Counted from the first letter of the stretch, positions 17,975-27,120 are shown. The stretch: 64,000 nucleotides of DNA from an uncultured Enhydrobacter sp. (GCA_946222995.1 CAMIOS010000002.1:1-64000), one strand, 5' to 3'. The notes: generated by a model from the letters alone, not told the origin. Numbers and translations: made by a program.

Positions 17975-19144
17975 CTAAATAATCGTTAGTACATCCACCC
18001 GAGGTGGGCAACGAAAACGAAAAGGTAAGCCGGTCAAGCCAATGCCTGTGTTGGTCCAAGAATAAAAGGTAAGTTGCTTAAGTTTGCTTACAGATTTGCT
18101 CACATTGGCATTGGCTGTCTGATCTATCTTTGGGCTTTCGACCGTTATTTGATGACAGGTTAATCCATCTACTGAGCGATTGCCTGTCAATGCATTCACC
18201 AACCAAGGGGTTAATAATGGCACATTGACCTGTCCACCATGCGTTTGACCCGCAATAATCAGCGTATGTTTATTTAAGTATTGGCTATGTTGAGAATTTG
18301 CCAAAAATTGCTTGATATCGTGGGTTAAAATAAGGGTTTTTTGGTGAAGGCTGGGTTTTGGATAGGTCACGTTTGTATTGTTAACAGCGCCATCGCTAAA
18401 CCCAAGTAAATGGCAATCATTTAGGAGAATATCTGTTTGGTGTGCAAGGTGTGTTTGTCCCAACACCGTGATTCCCATAGTGGCTAAAACTTGGTTAATT
18501 TTTTCATTGATTAATAAATAATTGCCGCCTTCACTGTTTTGATATGCCTGACAAACTTGCTGTAACTGGGCTTCATCGTCTTCGCTCAACACGCTATAGC
18601 AAGGTTTATTTAATGCCTTTAATACCGATAATTTACCCATGATATCCGTGCCTGCATGATACAGCCAGTCGCCTGTTACAACAATGGCATCGACGTCAAG
18701 GCGATTTAAGCACCTGACGAGCTGCTGCAATTGGGCATGTGGGGTAAATATACCCACATGAATATCACCAATAACCGCCAATTTAAGCACACTTGCTTTA
18801 GGGTTATCAGTAGACGCTATAGGATGATTTTGGACAAAGTTATTTTGGCTAAGGTCAATGGTATGATAACGAATTTGTAGCCGATTTGGTTCTATCCAAC
18901 TGATGTATAAATACAATAAAGCTAAGATCGCAGCTATCGCATAAAATGCCTGTGGCGCTAGCCACAAATGCCACAACGCCCAACACCACAGCCATAACGC
19001 CCAATATTTTGCATAATAGACAATGAGTTGTAACCAAACTTTAAGCTTATGAACAGGATTGGCAGCTAACATATTTAGGCAAGCGACCACCGCCACTGCT
19101 GCAGCAATCCACCAACCTAACGCACTTAGCCAAGCCTCACCCAT
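17975..19144 (-). CDS. Membrane-anchored metallophosphoesterase, YkuE/YaeI-like, altered motifs
   Basis: This 389-residue protein has three or four N-terminal membrane helices (residues about 8 to 85) and a calcineurin-like phosphoesterase domain. Motifs in order are VIGDIHVG (residue about 128), VVTGDWLYH, a segment where GNHD is expected but SVLSEDDE is found, ILTHD, and IIAGQTHGGQ where the usual form is SGHTHGGQ. Related proteins such as YaeI hydrolyse UDP-2,3-diacylglucosamine-type or lipid phosphates. Loss of the Asn-His pair and of the first His of GHTH suggests altered metal binding or chemistry. It is monocistronic or follows a tiny ORF. Confidence 0.8.
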   Translation of the reverse strand: MGEAWLSALGWWIAAAVAVVACLNMLAANPVHKLKVWLQLIVYYAKYWALWLWCWALWHLWLAPQAFYAIAAILALLYLYISWIEPNRLQIRYHTIDLSQNNFVQNHPIASTDNPKASVLKLAVIGDIHVGIFTPHAQLQQLVRCLNRLDVDAIVVTGDWLYHAGTDIMGKLSVLKALNKPCYSVLSEDDEAQLQQVCQAYQNSEGGNYLLINEKINQVLATMGITVLGQTHLAHQTDILLNDCHLLGFSDGAVNNTNVTYPKPSLHQKTLILTHDIKQFLANSQHSQYLNKHTLIIAGQTHGGQVNVPLLTPWLVNALTGNRSVDGLTCHQITVESPKIDQTANANVSKSVSKLKQLTFYSWTNTGIGLTGLPFRFRCPPRVDVLTII

Positions 19145-19161
19145 TCGTCATTAATGCCTAT

Positions 19162-19281
19162 CTATTTATCATCAACCGACCAATTATTTAATACTGGCAT
19201 TGGCTTATCATATTTAAAACCATGCCCTATGGTAATAATCCTATCGGATAAAAACCGCTCATTATAAATTGACGCGCCCAT
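19162..19281 (-). CDS. Possible 39-residue ORF upstream of the metallophosphoesterase gene
   Basis: A 39-codon frame starting MGASIYNERFLSD and ending WSVDDK lies 17 bases upstream of the metallophosphoesterase start on the same strand. It has no convincing ribosome site. A 25-codon basic frame (19315-19392, MNKPRQLLSKK) lies in the same reading frame further upstream, separated from it by a single TAA and eleven codons. The two could be pieces of one decayed 76-codon gene. I do not recognise it, and it may not be expressed. The remaining part of this 256-base gap shows nothing else. Confidence 0.25.
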   Translation of the reverse strand: MGASIYNERFLSDRIITIGHGFKYDKPMPVLNNWSVDDK

Positions 19282-19400
19282 AATGACAATGTTGCTTTTA
19301 GTTAAACGTTGCTTTTATTTAAACGGTGCTTTCTTAAATCGCTGTTGTTGTTTAACCACCTTTTTACTTAATAATTGTCTAGGTTTATTCATGATATGGG

Positions 19401-20891
19401 TTAATCGATGCGTATACCCAATACCATTGGCTCGCCTTGACGGATAATTTGTATCGTTACCACGCCTTTTTTGGGTAATTGTTGGATCTGCTGGATAAAA
19501 TCTTGTGGGGTATTAATGGTTCTTTGATTAAACTGTACAATCACATCGCCTGCTTGTAACCCTGAGCTAGCGGCTAACCCAAATGGGTCAATTGCCGTGA
19601 TAAGTAAACCTTTACCACCGATTTCTTGCTGTTCATAGGGTGATAAAGCACGAAGCCGCAAACCTAACCGCACATTATTTGGATTATTACTAACTTGGTT
19701 GCTGTCGGTCGCGGTATCTTCAGGGGCTTTTGCCAAAACGCCCTTTAAGGTCATCGGTTGTTTATTCCGTTGGATGGTCAGTGTAAAACTATCGTTGGGC
19801 TTAGCTCGGCTTACTTGATTCATCAAACTTGCCGAGGTATCAATGCTCGTACCATTAAAACTTAGAACAATATCGCCTGTTTTTAGCCCCGCTTTATCAG
19901 CAGGCGAGTCGGGCGACACTTTTATAATCAATGCCCCTTGCGGCTTGGATAAGCCATACGCATCGGCAAGATTGCGGTCAATATCTTGCGGAAATACGCC
20001 CAAATAAGGACGTACCACCGTGCCTGTATTGCGAATTTGTTGATAGACATCCATCGCCACTTCCATCGGTATGGAGAAAGATAGCCCCATATAGCCACCT
20101 GTACCACTAAAGATACGAGAATTAATCCCCACCACCTCGCCTTTTTGATTAAATAGCGGCCCCCCAGAGTTACCCGGATTGAGCGCCACATCTGTCTGAA
20201 TAAACGGTACTGTCGTATCGCGTGACACATTGCGTGATTTGGCACTGACGATCCCCGCTGATGCGGAATAATCAAACCCAAATGGCGAACCAATCGCCAG
20301 CACAGGCTCTCCTACCTTCAATAAATCAGAATTGCCAATTGGCAAAGCAGGAAAATCGCTACCCGCTACCTTTAACACTGCCACATCGGTACGTTCATCC
20401 GAACCCACAACTTTGGCATCAAGTTCTTGGCGGTCGTTGAGCGTTACAGTTACTTTATCTGCGCCTTCAATCACATGATAATTGGTGAGCATATAACCGT
20501 CTTTAGTCACAAAAAACGCTGTACCAAATGCTTGTTCGGTGGCAGAAGGCATCTCGGCTCGCCCGCCCAAATAGCGCCTTAATAACATTTCGGTTTGAAG
20601 CTGTGCCATCTCTTCTGGGCTGATTTTTTTGGTCACATTCACCCGAGCCACTGAAGGGGCAACTTGTGCCACTAAGCCCGAAAAATCTGTGGTGGATACT
20701 GACGCATGAGCCATAGTGTTAACGCCCATGACTGGTAAGATACCTATGTTGCTGACTGCCATTAGCCCACTTATCACCATCGGTTTTAAATGCCACTTTA
20801 TATTATTTGACTTTTTATTAGTTGTCTTACTATTTGTCATTTTTTTATTTGATAGTGGGTTTAACTGCTTATTGCTATATAAAAATTTCAC
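19401..20891 (-). CDS. Do-family periplasmic serine endoprotease (DegP/DegQ-like)
   Basis: This periplasmic protease/chaperone degrades misfolded envelope proteins. The N-terminus has a basic stretch followed by a hydrophobic segment ending at MAHASV near residue 65, consistent with a signal peptide. The trypsin-like domain has the triad His139 (TNYHVI), Asp169 (ERTDVAVL) and Ser242 (NPGNSGGP). Two PDZ domains follow at about 285 to 375 and 400 to 490. Length 496 is family-like. The start is a GTG preceded by AAGG at nine bases; an ATG at 20840 would shorten the basic leader. The gene stands alone, divergent from the L,D-transpeptidase gene. Confidence 0.93.
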   Translation of the reverse strand: MKFLYSNKQLNPLSNKKMTNSKTTNKKSNNIKWHLKPMVISGLMAVSNIGILPVMGVNTMAHASVSTTDFSGLVAQVAPSVARVNVTKKISPEEMAQLQTEMLLRRYLGGRAEMPSATEQAFGTAFFVTKDGYMLTNYHVIEGADKVTVTLNDRQELDAKVVGSDERTDVAVLKVAGSDFPALPIGNSDLLKVGEPVLAIGSPFGFDYSASAGIVSAKSRNVSRDTTVPFIQTDVALNPGNSGGPLFNQKGEVVGINSRIFSGTGGYMGLSFSIPMEVAMDVYQQIRNTGTVVRPYLGVFPQDIDRNLADAYGLSKPQGALIIKVSPDSPADKAGLKTGDIVLSFNGTSIDTSASLMNQVSRAKPNDSFTLTIQRNKQPMTLKGVLAKAPEDTATDSNQVSNNPNNVRLGLRLRALSPYEQQEIGGKGLLITAIDPFGLAASSGLQAGDVIVQFNQRTINTPQDFIQQIQQLPKKGVVTIQIIRQGEPMVLGIRID

Positions 20892-21136
20892 ACTTCACAC
20901 CTTAAGTCAAGTCTATTAAATTTTGCTAGAATAAAATATCTTAATGTCACTAGCATTGCACACATTTTGCAATTTGGTAAATCGTTTTTGGTTGTCCTTT
21001 ATTGCCTTTAAAATATCACTTTTTATCCATCAGCTGGTTAATCTCTTCGACTGTTTTTGTTTAGCCAGACTTTAACCCTTATAATCTTTTACCCTTATAA
21101 TAACGCCAATTTCGTTTTAAGTGATAAAAAATACCT

Positions 21137-21637
21137 ATGATATGTTATCCGTTCATCACCATTCATTTATCAAGTCAACAACTGAATTTATGGCTTGATC
21201 AAAGCAGTTGCCATACCTACCCTATTTCTTCTGCCAAAAATGGTATTGGGCAAATTGAAGGCACAGGCTGTACCCCGCTTGGCAAGCATATTATTAGCGA
21301 AAAATTTGGTGAAGGCTTGCCAATTAACAGTGTATTTGTGGCACGTCAATTTACGGGTGAAATTTACACTGAGGATTTGGCAAAAAAGTTTCCTAATCGA
21401 GACTGGATTTTAAGCCGTATTCTATGGCTTGAAGGTTGTGAAGCGGGATTTAATAAGGGCAATAACGCCGAAGGTATATGCGATACCAAAGCTCGTTACA
21501 TCTATATTCATGGCACACCCGATAGCGAGCCTATGGGTATTGCCTTGTCACATGGGTGTATTCGTATGCGCAATCGGGATATTGTGGCGATTTTTGATAA
21601 CGTCAATGTGGGTTGTCCTGTTACTATCCTTGCATAA
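21137..21637 (+). CDS. L,D-transpeptidase (YkuD domain)
   Basis: This 166-residue YkuD-domain protein has the catalytic signature SHGCIRMRNRD with Cys141, preceded by His125 (YIYIHGTPD) and His139. YkuD enzymes make 3-3 peptidoglycan crosslinks or attach lipoproteins to the wall. No signal peptide is evident at the N-terminus (MICYPFITIHLSSQQLNLW starts directly with the domain strand), unlike exported ErfK/YbiS proteins. It therefore may be cytoplasmic or use a non-classical route, as for some small YkuD proteins in Acinetobacter-like bacteria. It is divergent from the Do protease gene. Confidence 0.85.
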   Translation: MICYPFITIHLSSQQLNLWLDQSSCHTYPISSAKNGIGQIEGTGCTPLGKHIISEKFGEGLPINSVFVARQFTGEIYTEDLAKKFPNRDWILSRILWLEGCEAGFNKGNNAEGICDTKARYIYIHGTPDSEPMGIALSHGCIRMRNRDIVAIFDNVNVGCPVTILA

Positions 21638-21809
21638 ATTTGAATTTCTGGCACAATTATTTATTAGAAAATTTTATCAAAAATGTTATTTTGTTAAAAA
21701 TAATTACAAAATTATTTACACTGATACTTTTTTTTGATTATAATATTTGCATTAAAAACTACATTATCCTTGATCACTTCGTAAATTTAACCAAAAACTG
21801 GAGAAACTC

Positions 21810-22418
21810 ATGTCAATAAACACAGTACACCCTATCGCTGAAAAACGTCGTACAATCTATGCCTTAAATGACCAGCTTCCTGTATCAAAGGATGAAGTGA
21901 TCAACGTTATTGAGCATGCCATCTTGCACACACCTTCGTCATTTAATTCACAATCGACACGGATGGTCGTGTTGTTTGGCGAAGATCACAAAAAATTGTG
22001 GCAAATCACCGAAGATTTACTTCGTGGTATCGTCAATGACGAAGAAAAATTCAAAGCCACTGCCGATAAAATAGCAAGATTTAAAGCAGGTGCAGGCACG
22101 GTATTGTTCTTTGAAGACCAATCTGTGGTTAAAGGTTTGCAAGCGCAATTCCCAGCCTATGCAAATGGTTTCCCAACTTGGGCAGAACACACCAATGCCA
22201 TGCACCAATATGCCATTTGGAATGCGTTAACCGCCTTAAATATCGGTGCAAACTTACAGCATTATAATGGCGTGATTGATGAGAAAGTTGCTCAAGAATG
22301 GAACATTGATAGTAACTGGAAATTGATTGCTCAAATGGTATTTGGCGGTATTGCAGCGCCTGCTGGTGAAAAACAATTTTCCCCCGTCGCAGACCGTCTA
22401 AAAGTCTATGGGAAATAA
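21810..22418 (+). CDS. Nitroreductase-family protein, Frm2/HBN1-like
   Basis: This 202-residue FMN-dependent oxidoreductase of the nitroreductase fold resembles the Frm2-like group (fatty acid repression mutant protein). N-terminal RRTIYALN and HTPSSFNSQSTRMVVLFG carry the flavin-binding Arg and Ser/Asn residues. KAGAGTVLFFEDQ and LTALNIGANLQHYN are typical of this subgroup, and the C-terminal FGGIAAPAGEK is the cofactor-proximal segment. The physiological substrate is unknown; characterised members reduce nitroaromatics. An RBS-like GGAG precedes the ATG. A bidirectional terminator follows. Confidence 0.88.
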   Translation: MSINTVHPIAEKRRTIYALNDQLPVSKDEVINVIEHAILHTPSSFNSQSTRMVVLFGEDHKKLWQITEDLLRGIVNDEEKFKATADKIARFKAGAGTVLFFEDQSVVKGLQAQFPAYANGFPTWAEHTNAMHQYAIWNALTALNIGANLQHYNGVIDEKVAQEWNIDSNWKLIAQMVFGGIAAPAGEKQFSPVADRLKVYGK

Positions 22419-22432
22419 TTTTTTTTAAACTA

Positions 22433-22466
22433 AAAAAGCCAATATCTGCGGATATTGGCTTTTTTA
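22433..22466. terminator. Bidirectional terminator, nitroreductase and CYTH-CHAD genes
   Basis: A perfect 14-base stem (AAAAAGCCAATATC with GATATTGGCTTTTT) with a TGCG loop has T runs on both strands. It lies between two convergent genes and serves both. Confidence 0.88.
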
Positions 22467-22470
22467 TTTT

Positions 22471-24045
22471 TTACCAAAATTTCGGGGCATTTTTAACCGT
22501 TTTAAGGCTCACCGCACACGCTTCAGCACTCGCTTTTTCCCGTCCACCAAACCAGCCCACGGCAAACAACGCATTCGGGTCAGTTTTGGCTTTTTCTTGG
22601 TAATGATGATGGCCGACCAGATTATCATTATATTCACCCAATACATCTTGGGCAGGCTCAAGATATTGCAAAAATGCATTGAGATTTTCTGCCTTTTTAC
22701 CTTTCTTACTCTCTTTGTCATCTGCAAAAACTGGGGCAGCAAATTCACTGATATAACGTAAGGTTTTTAAGTCTTTACGTACATCATGCTGACTTTCGGT
22801 GTCCAAACTGGCAAAACGTTCGCTGTCTTTGGCAATGCTGTTAAACAGTTTATCGAGTTTTTTGGTCAGCATTGGCTTGGCTTTTTTACTGTCCGTTGGT
22901 GCGGGTAAATGGGTAAAAGCAATCAGTTCAAGCAACACAATTTGAAAATCATTGGCTCGCACCGCATCAATCGGCATGATATCCACCTCAGTTGACCAAG
23001 TGACATGTGGTGATCCCACTGATTCAAGCATCGGTTGGGTTTTGATTTGCAAGATCTCACGGTCACGAAATTCACCCAATAATGTAAAGGTTTGTTTTAA
23101 TACGATTAGCCAATTTGGGTCAATGCAGTCAGCACAAACCTTAAACGCTTTTAAAGCAGTACGCAACCGGCGAATTCCCACACGCAATTGGTGAACGTGG
23201 TTGCCGTCTGGGCTACCGTCAGCAATGGCTGACGCATTGGGTAGAATTTGAGCCAAACAGTTATTAACAACTTGCTGTAAAAATTCAAACTGTGTCGTAT
23301 TTTTATCGAGCTGTAATGTAGTCAAATCAGCCTTGATGGGATTGGCAAAATTCTGACCAGCTAATAACAATCCACCACGTTGGGCTTTGGTCACAGTTGA
23401 TAGATAAAGTTTATATTTTTTACACCACGTTTTAGCAATATCAACCAAATCTGCAACGTCACCCTCAATCAGTTCAAATTCGATTTCATGCAGTGGGTAG
23501 GCATCAGATGGATCATTGCTTTTGGTATCTGTATTTTTACCATCAGTATTTTTATTCACTTCGCCTTTATCGACATTGCCTAAATCATAAGCAATTTCGA
23601 TTTTGCTATTATTTTTTTTAATTATTCGGCTCTTGCGTTCAACATCAGTAAAATATTGTATGGTTAGACTTTCAGCCAGTTTATCAAGCGGCATAACTTT
23701 TAGTAGTTGTTCGCTCAATGGCTGGTTATTATCAAGTTTAAGTTGCTTAGGGAGTTCGGTAACATTTATTGTTTCAGGTGTGTCGGTTAAATCCAAAATC
23801 GTGTTAAGTTCAAGACGTTTTGCCACACCATCCCCGCTGGTTTTCAACGTTTGCACCCATTGCTCGTCTTCATATCGTACGCGTAGGGCAATGCCATTTT
23901 TGGCAAGGTCACGCACAGGCGTATCAACATAATAAGCACAAAGACGTTGCCGTTTGACCATTTTTAGGTCAAATTGTTTATTTAAGGCGGCTTGGGTAAA
24001 GGTAGGAACGCAGAATTTGAGTTCTAACTCGTGCGAGGCATTCAT
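22471..24045 (-). CDS. CYTH-CHAD domain protein (inorganic triphosphatase-like)
   Basis: This 524-residue cytoplasmic protein has an N-terminal CYTH domain and a C-terminal CHAD domain. The CYTH signature ExExK is Glu6-Glu8-Lys10 (HELELKF), followed by YYVDTP and IALRVRYED; E. coli YgiF with this layout hydrolyses inorganic triphosphate. CHAD begins at about residue 235 and carries HVHQLRVGIRRLRTALKAF and HDVRKDLKTLRY, with His-containing helices that bind polyphosphate in relatives. An Asp/Asn/Lys-rich insert (residues about 155 to 175) interrupts the CYTH domain. It is transcribed alone, ending at the bidirectional terminator. Confidence 0.9.
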   Translation of the reverse strand: MNASHELELKFCVPTFTQAALNKQFDLKMVKRQRLCAYYVDTPVRDLAKNGIALRVRYEDEQWVQTLKTSGDGVAKRLELNTILDLTDTPETINVTELPKQLKLDNNQPLSEQLLKVMPLDKLAESLTIQYFTDVERKSRIIKKNNSKIEIAYDLGNVDKGEVNKNTDGKNTDTKSNDPSDAYPLHEIEFELIEGDVADLVDIAKTWCKKYKLYLSTVTKAQRGGLLLAGQNFANPIKADLTTLQLDKNTTQFEFLQQVVNNCLAQILPNASAIADGSPDGNHVHQLRVGIRRLRTALKAFKVCADCIDPNWLIVLKQTFTLLGEFRDREILQIKTQPMLESVGSPHVTWSTEVDIMPIDAVRANDFQIVLLELIAFTHLPAPTDSKKAKPMLTKKLDKLFNSIAKDSERFASLDTESQHDVRKDLKTLRYISEFAAPVFADDKESKKGKKAENLNAFLQYLEPAQDVLGEYNDNLVGHHHYQEKAKTDPNALFAVGWFGGREKASAEACAVSLKTVKNAPKFW

Positions 24046-24192
24046 AACAGATTATCTCTAAAGTTTAATGGTTAATTTATCATAGCATGATTAGTAGCAT
24101 GATTAGTAAAATTTTCACTCTCATCAATCACTAACAGTTACAAAACGATTGTACATAATACAAGAAGATTTGGTAGAATTTTGATAAAAATA

Positions 24193-24229
24193 AAACAAAA
24201 AAGAGCGTAACTGACGCTCTTTTTTGTTT
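24193..24229. terminator. Terminator after the glutathione transferase gene
   Basis: A 16-base perfect stem (AAACAAAAAAGAGCGT and its complement) encloses AACTG, with T runs on both strands. It lies 12 bases after the transferase stop and also downstream of the CYTH-CHAD start region, so the minus-strand role is the likely one. Confidence 0.85.
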
Positions 24230-24240
24230 GCTATTCGCTA

Positions 24241-24873
24241 TTATTTAGCAATGGGATCTAACCCTTCTTCTTTGAGCGATTTTTGCACCGCAGGTTGGCT
24301 TTCGACATTTTTTATCAATTTTTGTAAATTTTTGAATTGGGATAAGTCAAGTTGCATCTGATTTGCCCAGCGTAACGTCACGTATAGATACACGTCAGCA
24401 ATGCTAAACTCGCCTGCCATATAGTCTTGATTCGCCAAGTTATCATCCGCAATTTTAAACAACTTAATGACACTTTGTTTGACGTTGTCGATAAATTTTG
24501 GTTGCTCTTTTTCGTCTTCGACCAATTTGCTTGGGTTAAATAATGGGCTAAACGTTTTATGAATATCGGCATTGGCAAAACTTAGCCATTGATGAGCCTT
24601 GGCACATTGCTTGGCATCGCCTTTACCAAACAGATAGGCTTGTGGGAATTTTTTGTCAAGGTAGTCTAAAATTGCCACATTTTGGGTCAGAATAAAGTCA
24701 CCCTCTTCCAAGCAAGGCACAGCACCTTGCGGATTTTTGGCAAGGTACTCGGGCGATTTTGAGTATTCATGGCTAATCAGTTCTAGGTCATAATCCACGC
24801 CTGTCATGTTGAGTGCGGTATGTGGAACAAACGAGCATGCCCCTTGAAAGCCGTAAAGTTTGATTTTTTGCAT
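24241..24873 (-). CDS. Glutathione S-transferase
   Basis: This 210-residue cytosolic glutathione transferase has the N-terminal thioredoxin-like domain (KLYGFQGACSFVPHTALNM; Ser/Cys near residue 13 as in beta-class enzymes), the cis-Pro motif GAVPCLEEGDFILTQNVAIL near residue 50, and a C-terminal helical domain (EFSIADVYLYVTLRW). It most resembles the beta/GstA group, which binds glutathione for detoxification or isomerisation; the substrate is not predictable. AAAAGGAAAAA precedes the ATG. It is divergent from rlmD. Confidence 0.9.
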   Translation of the reverse strand: MQKIKLYGFQGACSFVPHTALNMTGVDYDLELISHEYSKSPEYLAKNPQGAVPCLEEGDFILTQNVAILDYLDKKFPQAYLFGKGDAKQCAKAHQWLSFANADIHKTFSPLFNPSKLVEDEKEQPKFIDNVKQSVIKLFKIADDNLANQDYMAGEFSIADVYLYVTLRWANQMQLDLSQFKNLQKLIKNVESQPAVQKSLKEEGLDPIAK

Positions 24874-25011
24874 GTTTTTTCCTTTTTATGGGTTTATAAA
24901 AATTGATTTGATATTAAAAAAGCCTATTTTAGGCTATTATAAGCCCAATTTTTTGATAAATTTTGTAATAAATATTTACGCCGACTTTCGATTAAATAGG
25001 TTTTTTTAACT

Positions 25012-26523
25012 ATGTCAAATACCAGCGCTTTAACCACCCCTTTAACAAAGCAGCCCAACAAAAAACTCAAACCCACCGCCCGCGTGCGAAAACGCCTCCA
25101 AGATGCCCCGCCCGTCACCTTAACGATTACCAACCTTGCCCATGACGGACGGGGTGTGGCAACCTATGGCGACACTTCTTGTCCAAATGCGAGCGAGCAT
25201 AACGAGCATAACGAGGAAAAACACGGTAAAAAAGTGTTCGTCAGTTTTGCCCTGCCTGCTGAGACCGTGAGCGTCAAAATCACCGGTTCACGTAAAAGCC
25301 TCGAAGAGGGTGATGCCCTCGAGGTCTTGGCGAATCCCAACCCCGAACGCACTACCCCGCCCTGCCCGCATTTTGGCGTGTGTGGTGGTTGTAGCTTGCA
25401 ACATTGGCAACCTGACGGACAAATCACTTTTAAACAATCGGTGTTGGCTGAACTGTTACAGCACCATGCCCATGTTCAACCTGCAAACTGGCTTCCCCCA
25501 TTGGTCGCTGACCGTTTGGGTTATCGTACTAAAGCGAGGATGGGCGTACGGTTTGTTGAAAAAAAAAGCACGGCATTGGTCGGTTTTCGGGAGCGAGCGA
25601 GTAACTTTTTGGCAGAGTTGAATGAATGTCATGTGCTTGACCCGCGTATCGGCTTTGAAATCGAGAATTTAAAAGTCTTAATTTCTTCGCTGGATGGACG
25701 AAATGATATCGCCCAGCTTGAGCTGGCGATGGGTGAAACGCTAGAAGATGTGCCAGATAGTCAAAAATCTATTGCCGTGATTGTACGTCATATGGTTGAT
25801 TTGGGCGAAAGCGATTTGACAAAATTATACGCTTTTTTTGCTCAGCGTAACTGGCAATTGTATCTTCAGCCGAAAGGTAGCGATACGGTACACCGTATTG
25901 ACGACCCAAATGGCAGAGCATCAAGTCTGACCGTACCACCAACGGGCGGTTTGTTTTATCGCCTGCCCGAGTTTGGCGTGACCTTTGAATTTTCACCGCT
26001 CGATTTTACCCAAGTTAATTTGTCAGTTAATCGTAAAATGACCAAACTTGCCGTGGATTTACTGGATTTACAGCCAGGCGAGCGGGTGTTGGATTTATTC
26101 TGCGGACTGGGCAATTTTAGCTTACCCCTGGCAAAAGCGGTGGGTGAAACGGGCTTTGTGATTGGCGTGGAAGGCAGTAGCGAGATGACCGAACGAGCCA
26201 AAATGAATGCGACTGCCAATGGCTTACACAATACCGACTTTTTTGCCCAAGATTTGACCAAGGATTTTTCGGGTGAGCCGTGGGTCGGGCAAGCCGATGC
26301 GTTATTGATTGACCCGCCACGCTCAGGGGCGTTGGAGGTGATGCAGTATTTGGATAAATTTGATGCCAAACGCATTGTGTATGTATCATGCAATCCGATT
26401 ACGCTGGCTCGGGATACCGCTGTTTTACTGGAAAAGGGCTATAAGCTGACCCATGCGGGGGTGATGGATATGTTCCCGCACACAGGGCATGTGGAAAGTA
26501 TTGCACGGTTTGAGAAAGTTTAG
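25012..26523 (+). CDS. rlmD: 23S rRNA (uracil1939-C5)-methyltransferase
   Basis: RlmD methylates U1939 of 23S rRNA using SAM. The 503-residue protein has an N-terminal basic tail, a TRAM domain (about 35 to 100), the [4Fe-4S] cysteine cluster PCPHFGVCGGC near residue 125, and a C-terminal methyltransferase domain with motif I DLFCGLGNFSLPLA, DPPRSGA, and the catalytic Cys in YVSCNP near residue 460. An insert rich in His and Glu (ASEHNEHNEEKHGKK) lies inside the TRAM region. It is divergent from the glutathione transferase gene. Confidence 0.95.
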   Translation: MSNTSALTTPLTKQPNKKLKPTARVRKRLQDAPPVTLTITNLAHDGRGVATYGDTSCPNASEHNEHNEEKHGKKVFVSFALPAETVSVKITGSRKSLEEGDALEVLANPNPERTTPPCPHFGVCGGCSLQHWQPDGQITFKQSVLAELLQHHAHVQPANWLPPLVADRLGYRTKARMGVRFVEKKSTALVGFRERASNFLAELNECHVLDPRIGFEIENLKVLISSLDGRNDIAQLELAMGETLEDVPDSQKSIAVIVRHMVDLGESDLTKLYAFFAQRNWQLYLQPKGSDTVHRIDDPNGRASSLTVPPTGGLFYRLPEFGVTFEFSPLDFTQVNLSVNRKMTKLAVDLLDLQPGERVLDLFCGLGNFSLPLAKAVGETGFVIGVEGSSEMTERAKMNATANGLHNTDFFAQDLTKDFSGEPWVGQADALLIDPPRSGALEVMQYLDKFDAKRIVYVSCNPITLARDTAVLLEKGYKLTHAGVMDMFPHTGHVESIARFEKV

Positions 26524-26537
26524 TACATCATCACTTG

Positions 26538-26589
26538 CTAAAAAAGACGATTAATGTACAATAATAAGTACATTAATTGTCTTTTTTAG
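26538..26589 (+). terminator. Terminator hairpin overlapping a probable YefM operator
   Basis: A long stem (22 bases, two mismatches) has arms starting CTAAAAAAGAC and ending GTCTTTTTTAG, with T residues on the plus strand, so it fits an rlmD terminator. Its upper part holds TGTACA (26555-26560) and an inverted AGTACATT. TGTACA is the known core of YefM operators in E. coli, so this element may also be the operator of the next operon. Confidence 0.65.
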
Positions 26590-26608
26590 TGTTTAAGGGG
26601 AGTAAAAA

Positions 26609-26866
26609 ATGGACGTTATTAGCTATACTGATTTACGTAAAAATCTTGCCAACTCTTTGGATAAAGTCGTTACCGACCATAGTCCGCTGATTATTACTCG
26701 TCAGAATGCTGAACCCACTGTTTTGATGAGCTTAAAAGATTTTAACGCTTATGAAGAAACTGCTTACCTTTTGAGCAGTCCGAATAATGCTAAACGCCTA
26801 CAAGAATCTATCGCACAGGCAAAAATGGGCAATGTTCAACCGCATGATTTGATTGAGATAGAGTGA
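26609..26866 (+). CDS. yefM: YefM antitoxin (Phd/YefM family)
   Basis: This 85-residue antitoxin and autorepressor neutralises YoeB. The N-terminal DNA-binding domain is clear: MDVISYTDLRKNLANSLDKV, followed by PLIITRQNAEPTVLMSLKDF, near-identical in pattern to E. coli YefM. The C-terminal part (LLSSPNNAKRLQESIAQAK) binds the toxin. GGGGAG precedes the ATG by nine bases. The stop codon overlaps the toxin start by one base. Regulation is probably by YefM-YoeB binding the TGTACA sites at 26555 and 26567. Confidence 0.94.
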   Translation: MDVISYTDLRKNLANSLDKVVTDHSPLIITRQNAEPTVLMSLKDFNAYEETAYLLSSPNNAKRLQESIAQAKMGNVQPHDLIEIE

Positions 26867-27120
26867 TGTTGCTAAGTTGGACAGCCCATGCTTGGGAAGA
26901 ATATGTGGCTTGGCAACAGCTTGATAAAAAAACTCTTAAACGCATCAATTTACTGCTTCAAGATATTTTGCGCTCACCCTTTGAAGGCATTGGCAAACCC
27001 GAACCGTTAAAGTTTGATTTGGCAGGCTATTGGTCACGCCGTATTGACCAAGAACACCGCTTAATTTATGAAGTGACTGATACCCAAATCATTATCATTC
27101 AATGTAAATTTCATTATTGA
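26866..27120 (+). CDS. yoeB: YoeB toxin (RelE superfamily ribosome-dependent RNase)
   Basis: This 84-residue toxin cleaves mRNA in the ribosomal A site. All catalytic residues of YoeB are present: Glu in PFEGIGKPEPLKF (near 45), Arg in YWSRRIDQEHRL (near 64), and the terminal His-Tyr in QCKFHY. The ATG at 26866 overlaps the yefM TGA and gives exactly the E. coli length; a GTG at 26863 would add one residue. The 3' end overlaps the convergent DUF1615 gene by seven bases. The toxin looks functional. Confidence 0.94.
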   Translation: MLLSWTAHAWEEYVAWQQLDKKTLKRINLLLQDILRSPFEGIGKPEPLKFDLAGYWSRRIDQEHRLIYEVTDTQIIIIQCKFHY

